Shown here piece after piece: positions 1 to 8,126 of a DNA stretch of 64,000 nt (its first letter is position 1; each line of letters begins with the position of its first letter). The position numbers and the translations under genes were made by a program. The notes under the pieces were generated by a model. It saw only the letters and a program-made list of their open reading frames with translations, searched no databases and was not told where the DNA came from. The stretch comes from Bradyrhizobium sp. ORS 278 (GTDB lineage: Bacteria > Pseudomonadota > Alphaproteobacteria > Rhizobiales > Xanthobacteraceae): contig NC_009445.1 in NCBI RefSeq assembly GCF_000026145.1, positions 6,416,501 through 6,480,500 of the forward strand, read 5' to 3'.

Positions 1-1111
1 CCCGATTCAGATAGCGGCGCAGCCATTCGGCGGCCGAACCGAGGCCGGAGAGAACGAGCAGGGCAAACCAGAAGTAGTCGCTGTATTTGTCCAGAAAGGT
101 TCGCTCGGTGCCGTTGATCACCGCCGCGGCGCCGCGATGCACGGATGGTTCGGTCTCCTTCTCGGTATCGGGCTTCGCGATGTGGGCGGCGCCGGCGAGA
201 CCTTGCGTGATCGTGTCGCGGACCGCGAAGAGCTGCCGGAAGAAGGCCGCCGCCCTGGCTTCCGACAATTCCTTCTTGGCCAGAATCAGATGGTTCACGC
301 TGATCGTGTCGACCTTGTCCTCCGGCCAGGCCGGTTTCGCGCTGAAGACGCTGGCCGGAATTTCCTCCGCCTCGTAGCGCGGGTGCTTCAGCGCAATGGC
401 TTCGGAGGCATCGATGGGAAGGAACGTCGGAGCTCCGCGCGCCCGGGCGGTCGCGGCGATGGCATCCGCCGTGATCTTGCTGTCGAGCGGACCGACGGCG
501 AGATACGCGTCGAGGGTCGGGTCTTGCGCAAGCTTGTCGATCTCGTCCGTCCCGAATTGCGCCGTGGCGACCTTGTCTGGCGCCACGCCTGAGCCCTCGA
601 GAATGGCCTGGAGGACGGCGACGTTCGCGCCCGTCTTGCCGACGATGCCGACCTTGTGACCAGCCAGTTGGGCAATCTCTCCGATCTTGCCGTTGGCCTT
701 CTTCCGGGGCTCGTCGCCACGACGTCCCGAAGACGACCACAGCACGACATAGTTCTTTCGCAGCACCGCCAGTGTCTGCGCGTCGGGCGGCATGCTGAGA
801 TCGCCGCGGCCGATGGCGAGGTCGGTCTTGTCCGAAGTCAGCAGGGCAAGAGATTCGGCGGCCCCCGCGGTCGTGACCGGAGAGAGCCTGACGGTCCTGC
901 TTTCCTCGGCGAAGGCGTCGGCCATCGCCTGCACCACCCGGTGGTCGTCGCTTCCGGCCGGTCCAACGGCGATCCGGAGAGTATCCGGCTGCAACACGTA
1001 GAACAGCCCGGCCGCAGCAGCGCCAAAGGCGATAAATCCCAGAGCCAGCACGATCAGCAGCCTGCGCTGGCGACCGTCGTGAGCACTCCTGACGGAATCG
1101 GGCGGTGACAT
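1..1111 (-). CDS. TAXI family TRAP transporter solute-binding protein (partial, 3' end outside window)
   Basis: The frame runs open off the left edge; about 370 residues are visible. The start ATG (1111) follows an AGAGGGG ribosome site 7 bases upstream. Residues about 15-35 are a hydrophobic anchor or uncleaved signal. The LRIAVGPAGSDDHRV segment and the later VGIVGKTGANVAVLQAIL segment are typical of TAXI periplasmic binding proteins, which capture small carboxylates for a TRAP permease. Near the visible end a second hydrophobic segment (DYFWFALLVLSG) suggests a C-terminal membrane anchor, a feature of the long membrane-bound TAXI subfamily. The permease partner is not in the window. Family is confident; substrate unknown. 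Confidence 0.85.
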   Translation of the reverse strand, partial: MSPPDSVRSAHDGRQRRLLIVLALGFIAFGAAAAGLFYVLQPDTLRIAVGPAGSDDHRVVQAMADAFAEESRTVRLSPVTTAGAAESLALLTSDKTDLAIGRGDLSMPPDAQTLAVLRKNYVVLWSSSGRRGDEPRKKANGKIGEIAQLAGHKVGIVGKTGANVAVLQAILEGSGVAPDKVATAQFGTDEIDKLAQDPTLDAYLAVGPLDSKITADAIAATARARGAPTFLPIDASEAIALKHPRYEAEEIPASVFSAKPAWPEDKVDTISVNHLILAKKELSEARAAAFFRQLFAVRDTITQGLAGAAHIAKPDTEKETEPSVHRGAAAVINGTERTFLDKYSDYFWFALLVLSGLGSAAEWLRRYLNR

Positions 1112-1423
1112 CGGCAGACCCCTCTTAAGAGCAACGTCAGTTGGGCGACATGCATGCTGGGAACTTGGGGGAACCGATGGCCGTCTGCAATGTTCCGCCA
1201 GGTCGAGAGAGTTCACGAAAGGCGGATGCCTTGCCGCGCTGGCATCCGTCGAGTCGTGTGGCCGTGTCGAAAATCACCCGGGCGCCCGCAAGGCCGCGTT
1301 CCGCAGGTCACGGTCGAGCCAGCGAAGCCGTAACGGGCGACCCGTTTCAAGGCCCTTCGTCTGGAGGCGCTGACGATCAATGCTCCGCGCGGAGATGGCC
1401 GCGCGCGTGCGCCGCCACGACCG
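1112..1423. other. Intergenic, no gene seen
   Basis: About 310 bp between the TAXI gene and the end of the LysR gene. I see no coding frame with a ribosome site, no RNA gene and no clear hairpin other than a short CTCTTAAGAG palindrome at about 1123-1132 close to the TAXI start. Confidence 0.5.
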
Positions 1424-2338
1424 TCAAGCCCGGCGCGCCCCCTTCGCGGAGGTTTCTGCCTTCATGAAGTCGATGAAGGCGCGTACCTTGAGCGGGACGT
1501 AGCTGCGCGACGGATAGAGGATCCACGCGGCCGTGCTGAACGCGGTGGCGGTGACCTCGTAGCCCGGAAACAGGTTGACCAGCCGGCCGTGCTTCAGGTC
1601 GGCGCCGACCAGCCAGTCCGCCAGCAGCACCGGTCCAAGCCCTTCCAGCGCCGCGCGGTGCAGGGCGAGCGCATTCGAGATCACGATCCCGCCCTTCACC
1701 GGCACCTCGGTGACCGCACCGCCCCGGCTGCGAAAGCGCCATTGCGTGCGGAAGCCCTGATAGGGAAACAGCAGGCAGTCATGGTCTTCGAGACGCTCGG
1801 GGCGCGCCGGCTTGCCGTTCCGCGCAATGTAGTCCGGGCTGGCGCAGACATGATAGCGCGTCTGCATCAGCCGCGTGCCCACCAGGCCGGTGTCGAGCCG
1901 CGCGCCCAGCCTGATCGCGATATCGATCCGCTCCGCGACCACATCGACGATCTGATCGCTCAACATCAATTCGATGTCGAGGGCCGGATGCAGCGCCCGC
2001 AGTCGCGCGAGCCGGGGCACGACGACGGTCGCGCCGAACGCCACCGACGCGGTGACGCGCAAACGGCCGGACGGCGCGGCGACGATATCGCGCGCTTCGC
2101 TTTCGGCGCGGTCGAGCTCGTCGAGCAGCGGTTGAACGCGCTCGAAATACCGGACACCGGCCTCGGTGGCGGTCAGCCGGCGCGTCGAGCGCTGCAACAG
2201 CCTGAAACCCAGTTGCTCCTCGAGCACCGCGACGGTGCGCGACACGGTCGATGGATCGACCGCATGCTGCCGCGCCACGGCGGCAAAGCTGCCGAGACGC
2301 AAGACCTCGACGAAGATGCGGATCGCCTGCAGATCCAT
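1424..2338 (-). CDS. LysR family transcriptional regulator, divergent to azoreductase
   Basis: 304 residues, normal LysR length. The N-terminal winged helix-turn-helix reads MDLQAIRIFVEVLRLGSFAA with the recognition helix around DPSTVSRTVAVLEEQL; the rest is the periplasmic-binding-protein-like effector domain. Start at 2338 fits the usual LysR beginning; an in-frame ATG at 2350 adds only four residues. It is divergent from the azoreductase gene with about 110 bp between them, holding an inverted repeat and a -10-like TATACT. By family precedent it probably controls the divergent quinone/azo reductase in response to an electrophile and represses itself. The effector is not known. Confidence 0.88.
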   Translation of the reverse strand: MDLQAIRIFVEVLRLGSFAAVARQHAVDPSTVSRTVAVLEEQLGFRLLQRSTRRLTATEAGVRYFERVQPLLDELDRAESEARDIVAAPSGRLRVTASVAFGATVVVPRLARLRALHPALDIELMLSDQIVDVVAERIDIAIRLGARLDTGLVGTRLMQTRYHVCASPDYIARNGKPARPERLEDHDCLLFPYQGFRTQWRFRSRGGAVTEVPVKGGIVISNALALHRAALEGLGPVLLADWLVGADLKHGRLVNLFPGYEVTATAFSTAAWILYPSRSYVPLKVRAFIDFMKAETSAKGARRA

Positions 2339-2362
2339 GTCGGACCCCATTCGTGCGGAAGA

Positions 2363-2386
2363 TGCATGATTAAAATGCAATATACT
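2363..2386. promoter_or_regulatory. Candidate LysR operator and -10 box between lysR and azoR
   Basis: TGCAT-N7-ATGCA forms an inverted repeat at 2363-2379, directly followed by TATACT (2381-2386), a good -10 hexamer for the plus-strand azoreductase. A regulator bound at the repeat would sit over the -35 region. Sequence is seen; the role is inferred from position. Confidence 0.4.
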
Positions 2387-2448
2387 CGATTTTTCCGCCT
2401 GGGTCGTTGGCCGCAGGATGCAGCCGGTCCAACATCGGAGGCCCATCC

Positions 2449-3093
2449 ATGACCCGCCTGCTTCGCATCGACGCCAGCGCACGCCACACCGGCTCGTTCT
2501 CGCGCGATCTCGCCGATCTGTTCGTATCCGGCTGGCTCGCTCACGAGCCGCAAGCCGAGATCGTCGTCCGTGACCTGGTCGACGCGCCGGTCCCGCACAT
2601 TTCCGAGCTCACGATCCAAGGCTACTACACGCCGCCCGCGCAGATGACGCCGCAACTCCGGACCGCGACGGCGCTGTCCGATCAGCTGATCGCCGAGATC
2701 CGCCGCGCCGACGTGCTGCTGCTGTCGACGCCGATGTACAATTTCTCGATCCCGTCGGCGCTGAAGGCCTGGATCGATCACATCGTCCGCATCAACGAGA
2801 CCTTCAGCTTCGACGGCGCCCGGTTCGCCGGACTGCTGCCCGGCAAGCGCGCCTATGTCGTGACCGCTGCCGGCGCCGGCGGCTACACCGGTGACGGACC
2901 GCTCGCCCCGGCCAATTTCGTGCAGCCCTACCTGCAATTCCTGCTCGGCTTTCTCGGCATCGCCGACGTGACGTTCGTGCCGATCGAGCAGACCACCGCG
3001 GACGCAGCCGCAGTCGCAGACGGCCGCGCCGCAGCCGCCAGCCGGATCAGGACGCTCGTTGCCGGCGCCGTCGGCGCCCAGCAGCCCGCCTGA
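2449..3093 (+). CDS. azoR: FMN-dependent NADH-azoreductase / quinone reductase
   Basis: 214 residues, matching AzoR length. The flavodoxin-like fold is visible: the N-terminal FMN phosphate loop ([20 protein letters not shown]), the [19 protein letters not shown] segment typical of AzoR (loop contacting the flavin), and the [12 protein letters not shown] segment. These dimeric cytosolic enzymes use NADH to reduce quinones and azo dyes by two electrons and protect against thiol-reactive electrophiles. The start at 2449 has GGAG 8 bases upstream. It is followed 64 bp downstream by a dehydrogenase gene on the same strand, so the two may be co-transcribed under the divergent LysR. Confidence 0.9.
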
Positions 3094-3157
3094 CCGAACC
3101 GCAACCACGTCCCACCGTACGAGAGATCGACCACGATCGACCAACAAGGAATCGACG

Positions 3158-4054
3158 ATGAGCAACATCACCTGCCTCGGCCTGGGCGCCATGGGCTCGC
3201 GCATGGCGGCCAGCCTGCTCAAGACAGGCCATCGCGTCACGGTCTGGAATCGCTCGGCCGAGCGTGCCGCAGCGCTGGTCGCGGCCGGCGCCGTGGTGGC
3301 GGACACGCCGCGCGCGGCCGTGCGCCAGGCCGATGTCGTGATGGCCATGACGCGCGACGACAACACGTCGCGCGAGATCTGGCTCGACCCGGCCACCGGT
3401 GCGCTGGACGGCATGCGCGAGGGAGCGATCGCCGTCGAGAGCTCGACTCTGTCGCCCGCCTGGGTGCAGGATCTCGCCCGCCACGCAGCCGCGCGCGCCA
3501 TCCGCTTCGTCGATGCGCCCGTTGTCGGGTCGCGCCCTCAGGCCGATGCCGGTCAGCTGATCTTCCTGGCGGGAGGCGACGCGGCAGACGTTGCGCTCGC
3601 CGCGCCCGTCCTGGAATGCATGGGCAGTGCCGTTCACCGCACCGGCCCGGTCGGCAGCGGCGCCCTGCTCAAGCTCGCCATCAACGCGCTGTTCGCCGTC
3701 CAGGTGACGGCCATGGCCGAGCTGATCGGCGCGCTCGACGCCGCGGGCGCCGACATCGCGGGGGCCATCGAGATCATCGGCGCAACGCCGGTTGCGAGCG
3801 CGGCGGCCAAAGGCGCCGCCAGCGCGATGCTGTCGGGCCGCTTCGCCCCGCTGTTTCCCGTCGAGCTCGTGGCCAAGGATCTCGCTTATGTGCGCCAGCT
3901 CGGCACGCCGGTCGCTGCCGGCATGCCCATGACGACAGCCGCCGCCGGTGTGATGCAATCCGCCCTCGCGCACGGATTCGGCGGCGACAATCTCACCGGA
4001 ATCGTCAGGCTGTTCAGGCCCGGGACGGCGCAGCCTTCGGACACCCGCGCTTAG
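3158..4054 (+). CDS. NAD(P)-dependent beta-hydroxyacid dehydrogenase (HIBADH/GLYR family)
   Basis: 298 residues. The Rossmann motif CLGLGAMGSRMAASLLKTGH opens the protein; the substrate-binding VDAPVVGSRPQA segment lies at about residues 120-131, and the family's catalytic lysine is in GSGALLKLAINALF (near residue 170). This is the 3-hydroxyisobutyrate / tartronate semialdehyde / succinic semialdehyde reductase-like family; the true substrate cannot be told from sequence. AAGGA lies 8 bases before the ATG. It follows azoR on the same strand with 64 bp between, so a two-gene transcript of electrophile or aldehyde defence is plausible. Confidence 0.88.
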   Translation: MSNITCLGLGAMGSRMAASLLKTGHRVTVWNRSAERAAALVAAGAVVADTPRAAVRQADVVMAMTRDDNTSREIWLDPATGALDGMREGAIAVESSTLSPAWVQDLARHAAARAIRFVDAPVVGSRPQADAGQLIFLAGGDAADVALAAPVLECMGSAVHRTGPVGSGALLKLAINALFAVQVTAMAELIGALDAAGADIAGAIEIIGATPVASAAAKGAASAMLSGRFAPLFPVELVAKDLAYVRQLGTPVAAGMPMTTAAAGVMQSALAHGFGGDNLTGIVRLFRPGTAQPSDTRA

Positions 4055-4129
4055 CGTTTTGAACCGACGGATGTCACGCATGGACCCGATCAGACGGCCG
4101 TCGAGACCACCAACGCGCGGATCCGCGCG

Positions 4130-4609
4130 ATGACCCGGCACGACGTGGAGGACCTGAAGGCGGTCATTGCATCGACGGCGCTGTTTCCGCCGGAGATGCT
4201 GGACGAGTTGACCGGGAGCTATCTCGCAGGCACCAGCGCCGACCGATGGGTCGTGCTGGACGATGCGACGCCCGCCTGCGTCGCCTGTTATGCACCGGAG
4301 CGGATGACGTCCGAGACCTGGAATCTCTGCCTCATTGCCGTCCGTTCCGATCGTCAGCGGCGCGGCTACGGCGCTGCGTTGATCGATCTCATCGTGCGCG
4401 AGCTCGCGGCACAACATCAGCGCGTCCTGATCGTCGAAACCTCCGGCCTGCCCAAGTTCGGCGGCACGCATGCGTTCTACCGCCGATGCGGCTTCACGCG
4501 CGAGGCCTGCATCCGCGACTTTTATCGCGACGGCGACGACAAGATCGTGTTCTGGAGGCGCTTGGAAGCGACCCCGCCCGACGACAAGGTCCGTGCCATC
4601 GGCGCTTGA
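4130..4609 (+). CDS. GNAT family N-acetyltransferase
   Basis: 159 residues. Acetyl-CoA binding motif A is visible as LCLIAVRSDRQRRGYGAALID (R/Q-x-x-G-x-G/A), followed by the HAFYRRCGFTREACIRDFYRDGDDK end of a typical GNAT fold. The first ATG lies just at what should be the first beta strand (IRAMTRHDVEDLK), and the in-frame codons immediately upstream (TTNARIRA) continue the fold without an ATG, GTG or TTG and without a clear ribosome site. The annotated start may therefore be imperfect, or the 5' end has drifted. Substrate unknown. Confidence 0.75.
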   Translation: MTRHDVEDLKAVIASTALFPPEMLDELTGSYLAGTSADRWVVLDDATPACVACYAPERMTSETWNLCLIAVRSDRQRRGYGAALIDLIVRELAAQHQRVLIVETSGLPKFGGTHAFYRRCGFTREACIRDFYRDGDDKIVFWRRLEATPPDDKVRAIGA

Positions 4610-4754
4610 TTGCGAGGCGTAACGACCATCTGGCTGACGGGCGATGAGCTCGTTGACTGGACTCCGCTGAGTGCGAGCCGCCGCCGGGCTCGGCGGACGC
4701 CCGGCATCATGCTATCTCTCGCCGATGGATGTCCGCGCAACCGGAAGCCTCGCA

Positions 4755-5948
4755 ATGATCACCCCGGGCCGCCATCGGCCGCTGGTACACAGCGCCTGGG
4801 GCGAGCGAGCCGTCCGCGCCGCAATCGACGAGATCGTCGCCGACGCGATCGCCCGGTTCGATCCCGATCAGTTCTGGCCGGCCCATCCCAGCGACGACGG
4901 CAAGACCGACGGCGATCCCAGCTTCTACACTGGCGCCGCGGGCGTGATCTGGGCCCTGGACTACTTGCATCGCATCGGCGCGACCGACGCGAGGGCGGAT
5001 TTTCGTCCGGTGCTCCTCCGGCTGATGGAGCGGACAGTGATCGACCACGCCACCCATGCGCCGGCCGACTACGACAAGCACGGCTCGCTGCTGCGCGGCG
5101 AGATGGGCGCGGCACTTCTCGCCATGCGGCTTGCGCCGGCGTCGCCCCTGGCCGATCTCGTCCATTGGCACGCCGAGAAGAACAACGCACTGCCGATCCG
5201 GGAGCTGATGTGGGGTCTGCCGGGCTCGATGATCGCGGCGGTCCACATGGCCCGCATGACGGAGGACGACCGCTGGCGCCGCCTGTTCGACGTGCAGGCG
5301 GCGCGCCTGCTGTCGGAACTGGAGGACACGCCGCAGGGCCCGTTATGGACCCAGGACCTCTATGGCGCGAAGGACCGCTTTCTCGGCCCCGTCCACGGCT
5401 TCGCCGGCAACGTCATCCCGCTGCTGCTCGGATGGGACTGGCTGACCGGAGCGCAGCAGGCTCACGTCGCCGACTTCGTGCCGAAGGCGCTGGAGGCGAA
5501 TGCCTGGCGCTACGACATCGGAACGACCTGGGGCCACCGCAGCAAGCGCGAGAAGCGGCTGTTCATCTGCCAGCACTGTCACGGCGCGCCGGGCATGGTA
5601 ACGACCTTTGCCGACGCGCCGTTCACGAGCCCGGAGTTCGAGGCGCTGCTGCTCGATGGCGGCCGCTTCACCTGGACCGCCGGCCCGCTGAGCAAGGGCC
5701 CCGGCCTCTGCCATGGCACCGCCGGAAACGGCTACGCCTTCCTCAAGCTCTATCGCCGCACGACGGATCCGATGTGGCTCGATCGCGCACGCCAGTTCGC
5801 CATGACGGCCATCGTCCAATGTCGCGGCGCCCGGATGGCTGCCGGCCGCGGCCGCTATTCACTGTGGACTGGCGACGTCGGCCTCGCCATCTATCTGTGG
5901 CACTGCATCACCGGCGACGGCCGGTTTCCGACGATCGATGTGTTCTGA
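4755..5948 (+). CDS. LanC-like (lanthionine synthetase C family) protein
   Basis: 397 residues, the LanC size. The zinc-ligand signatures of the alpha-toroid are present: CQHCHGAPGMV (near residues 273-284) and GLCHGTAGNGYAFLKLY (near 318-334), with earlier GxxG-type repeats such as SFYTGAAGVIWAL and LRGEMGAAL. In LanC, Cys-Cys-His bind the zinc that activates precursor cysteines; stand-alone LanC-like proteins may instead bind glutathione or add thiols to dehydroamino acids. The start at 4755 has GGAAG 7 bases upstream; an ATG at 4725 lacks one. No LanB/LanM dehydratase, precursor peptide or exporter is nearby, so lanthipeptide production is not supported. Confidence 0.82.
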   Translation: MITPGRHRPLVHSAWGERAVRAAIDEIVADAIARFDPDQFWPAHPSDDGKTDGDPSFYTGAAGVIWALDYLHRIGATDARADFRPVLLRLMERTVIDHATHAPADYDKHGSLLRGEMGAALLAMRLAPASPLADLVHWHAEKNNALPIRELMWGLPGSMIAAVHMARMTEDDRWRRLFDVQAARLLSELEDTPQGPLWTQDLYGAKDRFLGPVHGFAGNVIPLLLGWDWLTGAQQAHVADFVPKALEANAWRYDIGTTWGHRSKREKRLFICQHCHGAPGMVTTFADAPFTSPEFEALLLDGGRFTWTAGPLSKGPGLCHGTAGNGYAFLKLYRRTTDPMWLDRARQFAMTAIVQCRGARMAAGRGRYSLWTGDVGLAIYLWHCITGDGRFPTIDVF

Positions 5949-6099
5949 CGCTGTCCGCAAGATGGGCTGAGATGCGCGACACACGGTCTGGTCTCGCTCG
6001 GTTGCATCGTGCGCGGTGCGCACCGTCTCTCGAGACATGCTCTGCCCGCGGTCCCCTGCCGTCGTGACAGCCTCGGCAATCCAGGTCTAACCTCTGCCG

Positions 6100-6570
6100 A
6101 TGATCCATCCCCTCATCCGCGCGGCGACGACAGACGATGCGCACGCGCTGAGCGCGCTGATTCAGGACGCGGTGCGCACGACAAATTCGCGCGACTACGG
6201 TCCGGCGATCATCGACGCCATCTGTGCGAATTTCACCCGCGACAAGGTCATCGAAAAAATGTCGCAGCGGGACGTGTTCGTGGCCGCCAGCGAGGCGAGC
6301 GTTCTCGGAACGGTCAGCCTTGCGACGATCAGCCCCGATGCCGGGAGACTGCACTCCATGTTTGTTGCGCCCCGACATCAGGGCGGAGGCATCGGACGCC
6401 GTCTGGTCCAACACCTGGAGCGGCACGCCGCCAGCAAGGGATTGTCCCAGCTCTCGCTGTCGTCATCGATCACGGCACGGCCGTTCTATGCCAAGCTCGG
6501 CTACGCGCTCGTCCGGTTCGAAGACCGTCCGGACGGATCGACCTTTCTGATGAGCAAGTCGTTGCTCTGA
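6100..6570 (+). CDS. GNAT family N-acetyltransferase
   Basis: 156 residues with a complete GNAT layout: the first strand PLIRAATTDDAHALSALI, the SMFVAPRHQGGGIGRRLVQHL acetyl-CoA loop (Q-x-x-G-x-G), and the C-terminal ARPFYAKLGYALVR strand-helix. It is a separate protein from the other acetyltransferase at 4130, with which it shares only the fold. It lies 151 bp downstream of the LanC-like gene on the same strand. Substrate unknown; acetylation of a small amine is the general family reaction. Confidence 0.85.
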   Translation: MIHPLIRAATTDDAHALSALIQDAVRTTNSRDYGPAIIDAICANFTRDKVIEKMSQRDVFVAASEASVLGTVSLATISPDAGRLHSMFVAPRHQGGGIGRRLVQHLERHAASKGLSQLSLSSSITARPFYAKLGYALVRFEDRPDGSTFLMSKSLL

Positions 6571-7069
6571 CGATCCCATCCTTCGGATAGCGGCGCGTCG
6601 TCCGCCGAGCGGCCACGATGTCCCTGAAAAACGAGGACCAGCCAGCGCCAGGAAGCCAGCCTGAGCGCGGACTATTTGGCGTCTCCTGCCCCCGGTGCAG
6701 CAGCACTCGGCGCCCCGAAACGGACGCTTGATGCGGTGATGCCGCCCATCGGACCCGATAGCCGTGCCGCCGACGAAATTCTTCTTTCTTTTTTCCAGAA
6801 ATTATGCTCTATTGTCACCGTCCCGTTTCACACGAGGGGCGCTTCGCGGTCGTCACGAACGTCGAGGCGGGATGCGGTGGGCGTGTGGCTGTCGCAGCGT
6901 GGCTTGCCATGCCGACGAACGACAGACATGCGCACGGTCAAGTCGCGTGGTCCTGACACCCCGACGCTGGTGTCCCGCGCAACGCGCGCAAGCGCGGTGT
7001 TGCGAAACGGTGGCCAGAAAGTCCGGCGCACCGGGAAGAGCGCGAAGCAGCCGTCAAAACCATCGCGCG

Positions 7070-7165
7070 GGGAATGCCGGGTGTTCTCGGCTGAACCTGT
7101 GGTGACTGCCGCCTGCTTTTTTCTGCAGGCGGGCCATGGGTGCGGCCAGCGCCCGGCATTCCCCG
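7070..7165. repeat. Nested palindromic element
   Basis: GGGGAATGCCGGGTG near the left end is complementary to GCGCCCGGCATTCCCC at the right end, and inside lies a second hairpin with arms CCGCCTGC and GCAGGCGG around a T-rich loop. The surrounding sequence (about 6830-7200) resembles a family of high-copy intergenic elements of Bradyrhizobium that are often mis-annotated as short proteins. Palindromes are seen directly; family membership is from memory. Confidence 0.6.
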
Positions 7166-7269
7166 TGCCCTCTTCCAAGGAGGGACATCGATCAGCAACG
7201 CTCGGACGCGAAAGCGCGCCGCGAGGCAGCGAAGCCATGCACCGACTCCATGTTCACACTCTGGCCGCC

Positions 7270-7310
7270 GTCATTGCGAGCGAAGCGGCGAAGCGAAGCA
7301 ATCCGAGAGC
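7270..7310. repeat. Half copy of GTCATTGCGAG...CAATCC repeat
   Basis: GTCATTGCGAGCGAAGCGGC followed by AAGCAATCC is the left half of the same repeat that is complete at 7564-7655. Here the matching right half is absent, so this copy appears broken. Confidence 0.5.
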
Positions 7311-7419
7311 TACGCGTGACGTCCTTCGGTGGGCCCCTGGATCGCGTCCACCTACGCCCGCCCGGGCTTCGGCGGACACATCGCCGGCGCTCGCGATGAC
7401 CGGAACGGCGGCAACCTCC

Positions 7420-7545
7420 GCTGTCATGCCCCCGCAGGCGGGCATCCAGTACGCCGCGGCCTCTCGAGGACGCATCGCGGTCTCGAAATGCTGGATCGCC
7501 CGGTCAAGTGTATATCAAGCCAGGCGATGACAGCTCTGGTGGTGC
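7420..7545. repeat. Dispersed repeat, copy 1 (second copy at 62017-62125)
   Basis: CTGTCATGCC...GCGGGCATCCAGTACGCCGCGGC at the left and CTGGATCGCCCGGTCAAG...GGCGATGACAG at the right; the two ends are inverted with respect to each other. A second copy with the same ends lies 54.6 kb away at 62017. This copy has an extra TGTATATCAAG near its right end that breaks the hairpin. Confidence 0.75.
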
Positions 7546-7563
7546 GGCCAGCTTCGCCACGGT

Positions 7564-7655
7564 CGTCATTGCGAGGAGCATTTGCGACGAAGCAATCCAG
7601 GAGCATGCATGCGACGCTGGGATTGCTTTGTCGCAAGTCCTCCTCGCAATGACGG
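7564..7655. repeat. Palindromic intergenic repeat, complete
   Basis: CGTCATTGCGAGGAG...CGACGAAGCAATCC is followed, about 23 bp later, by its inverted copy GGATTGCTTTGTCGCAAG...CTCCTCGCAATGACGG, with few mismatches. Transcribed in either direction it would fold into a long hairpin. Elements of this type are common between genes in Bradyrhizobium and relatives. Confidence 0.75.
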
Positions 7656-7874
7656 AGAAGGCCAGAAGCGACCGAAGCGGTCAGCACGGATTGCCGGTTC
7701 AGGCTAGGCCTGACCCGGTCACGGCGACCCGGCGGCAAGACGAACTGCGCTCGCGTCGACATAGCCATCGCCTTGCGCACGTCCGCAGCACCGCACCGGT
7801 CACCGCGCGTTCATGACGGAGGATCTTTAATGATCAAGAAATCGGACCAGGCTGGGTCACCGGCGATTTGCGCC

Positions 7875-7893
7875 GATGGTGGGCACGACAGGG
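7875..7893. mobile_element. Distal attachment site of the island (19-bp direct repeat)
   Basis: GATGGTGGGCACGACAGGG is identical to 32173-32191, which includes the last 17 bases (with CCA) of tRNA-Val. The repeat lies in the orientation expected if an element inserted at the tRNA 3' end and left the intact tRNA on the integrase side. After the 19 bp the two copies diverge. Confidence 0.85.
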
Positions 7894-8126
7894 GCGAAAA
7901 CACGGATCAAGATCAATGATTTAGGCACCCGCACCAGCTTTCCAGGGCTCTTGATTTCAAAAGTGAATTTCTGCTGATGCCCGCACCATCCTAGGGTTGA
8001 CCATCTCGGCTCCACGTTGAGCGATGCGTATTATGATCCATAGCCAGCCCACACGTCGCCGGAGGCTTCAGACAGTCAAGCCGATATCGGTCTCCTCCTC
8101 TGCCAACAAACTATCGAGCCACTCAA
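7894..8126. other. Island left end, non-coding
   Basis: About 230 bp between the distal attachment site and the end of the heptosyltransferase gene. No coding frame with a ribosome site was found. The first few bases would fuse to the integrase frame in the excised circle (see findings). Confidence 0.5.

Larger units (their letters stand above)
6571..7829. repeat. Non-coding repeat-rich region next to island insertion site
   Basis: About 1.26 kb with several long open frames, none with a ribosome site or a recognisable protein. It is instead filled with palindromic intergenic elements, listed separately (7070-7165, 7270-7310, 7420-7545, 7564-7655). In the uninterrupted chromosome this stretch would lie directly beyond the 3' end of the tRNA-Val gene. 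Confidence 0.7.

Noticed and set aside
4610..6067. A 485-residue open frame overlapping the LanC-like gene in another frame
   Set aside because: Arg/Pro-rich, no family likeness; the LanC frame has zinc motifs and a ribosome site.
6676..7530. A 284-residue open frame in the repeat block
   Set aside because: It runs through three unrelated palindromic elements, has no ribosome site and no protein family; such frames are known mis-annotations in these genomes.
7830..7919. A 29-residue frame with a good ribosome site crossing the distal attachment site
   Set aside because: Half lies in chromosome and half in the island, so it is a junction artefact; the empty-site version would read antisense into the tRNA. 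I could not link it to a real gene start.
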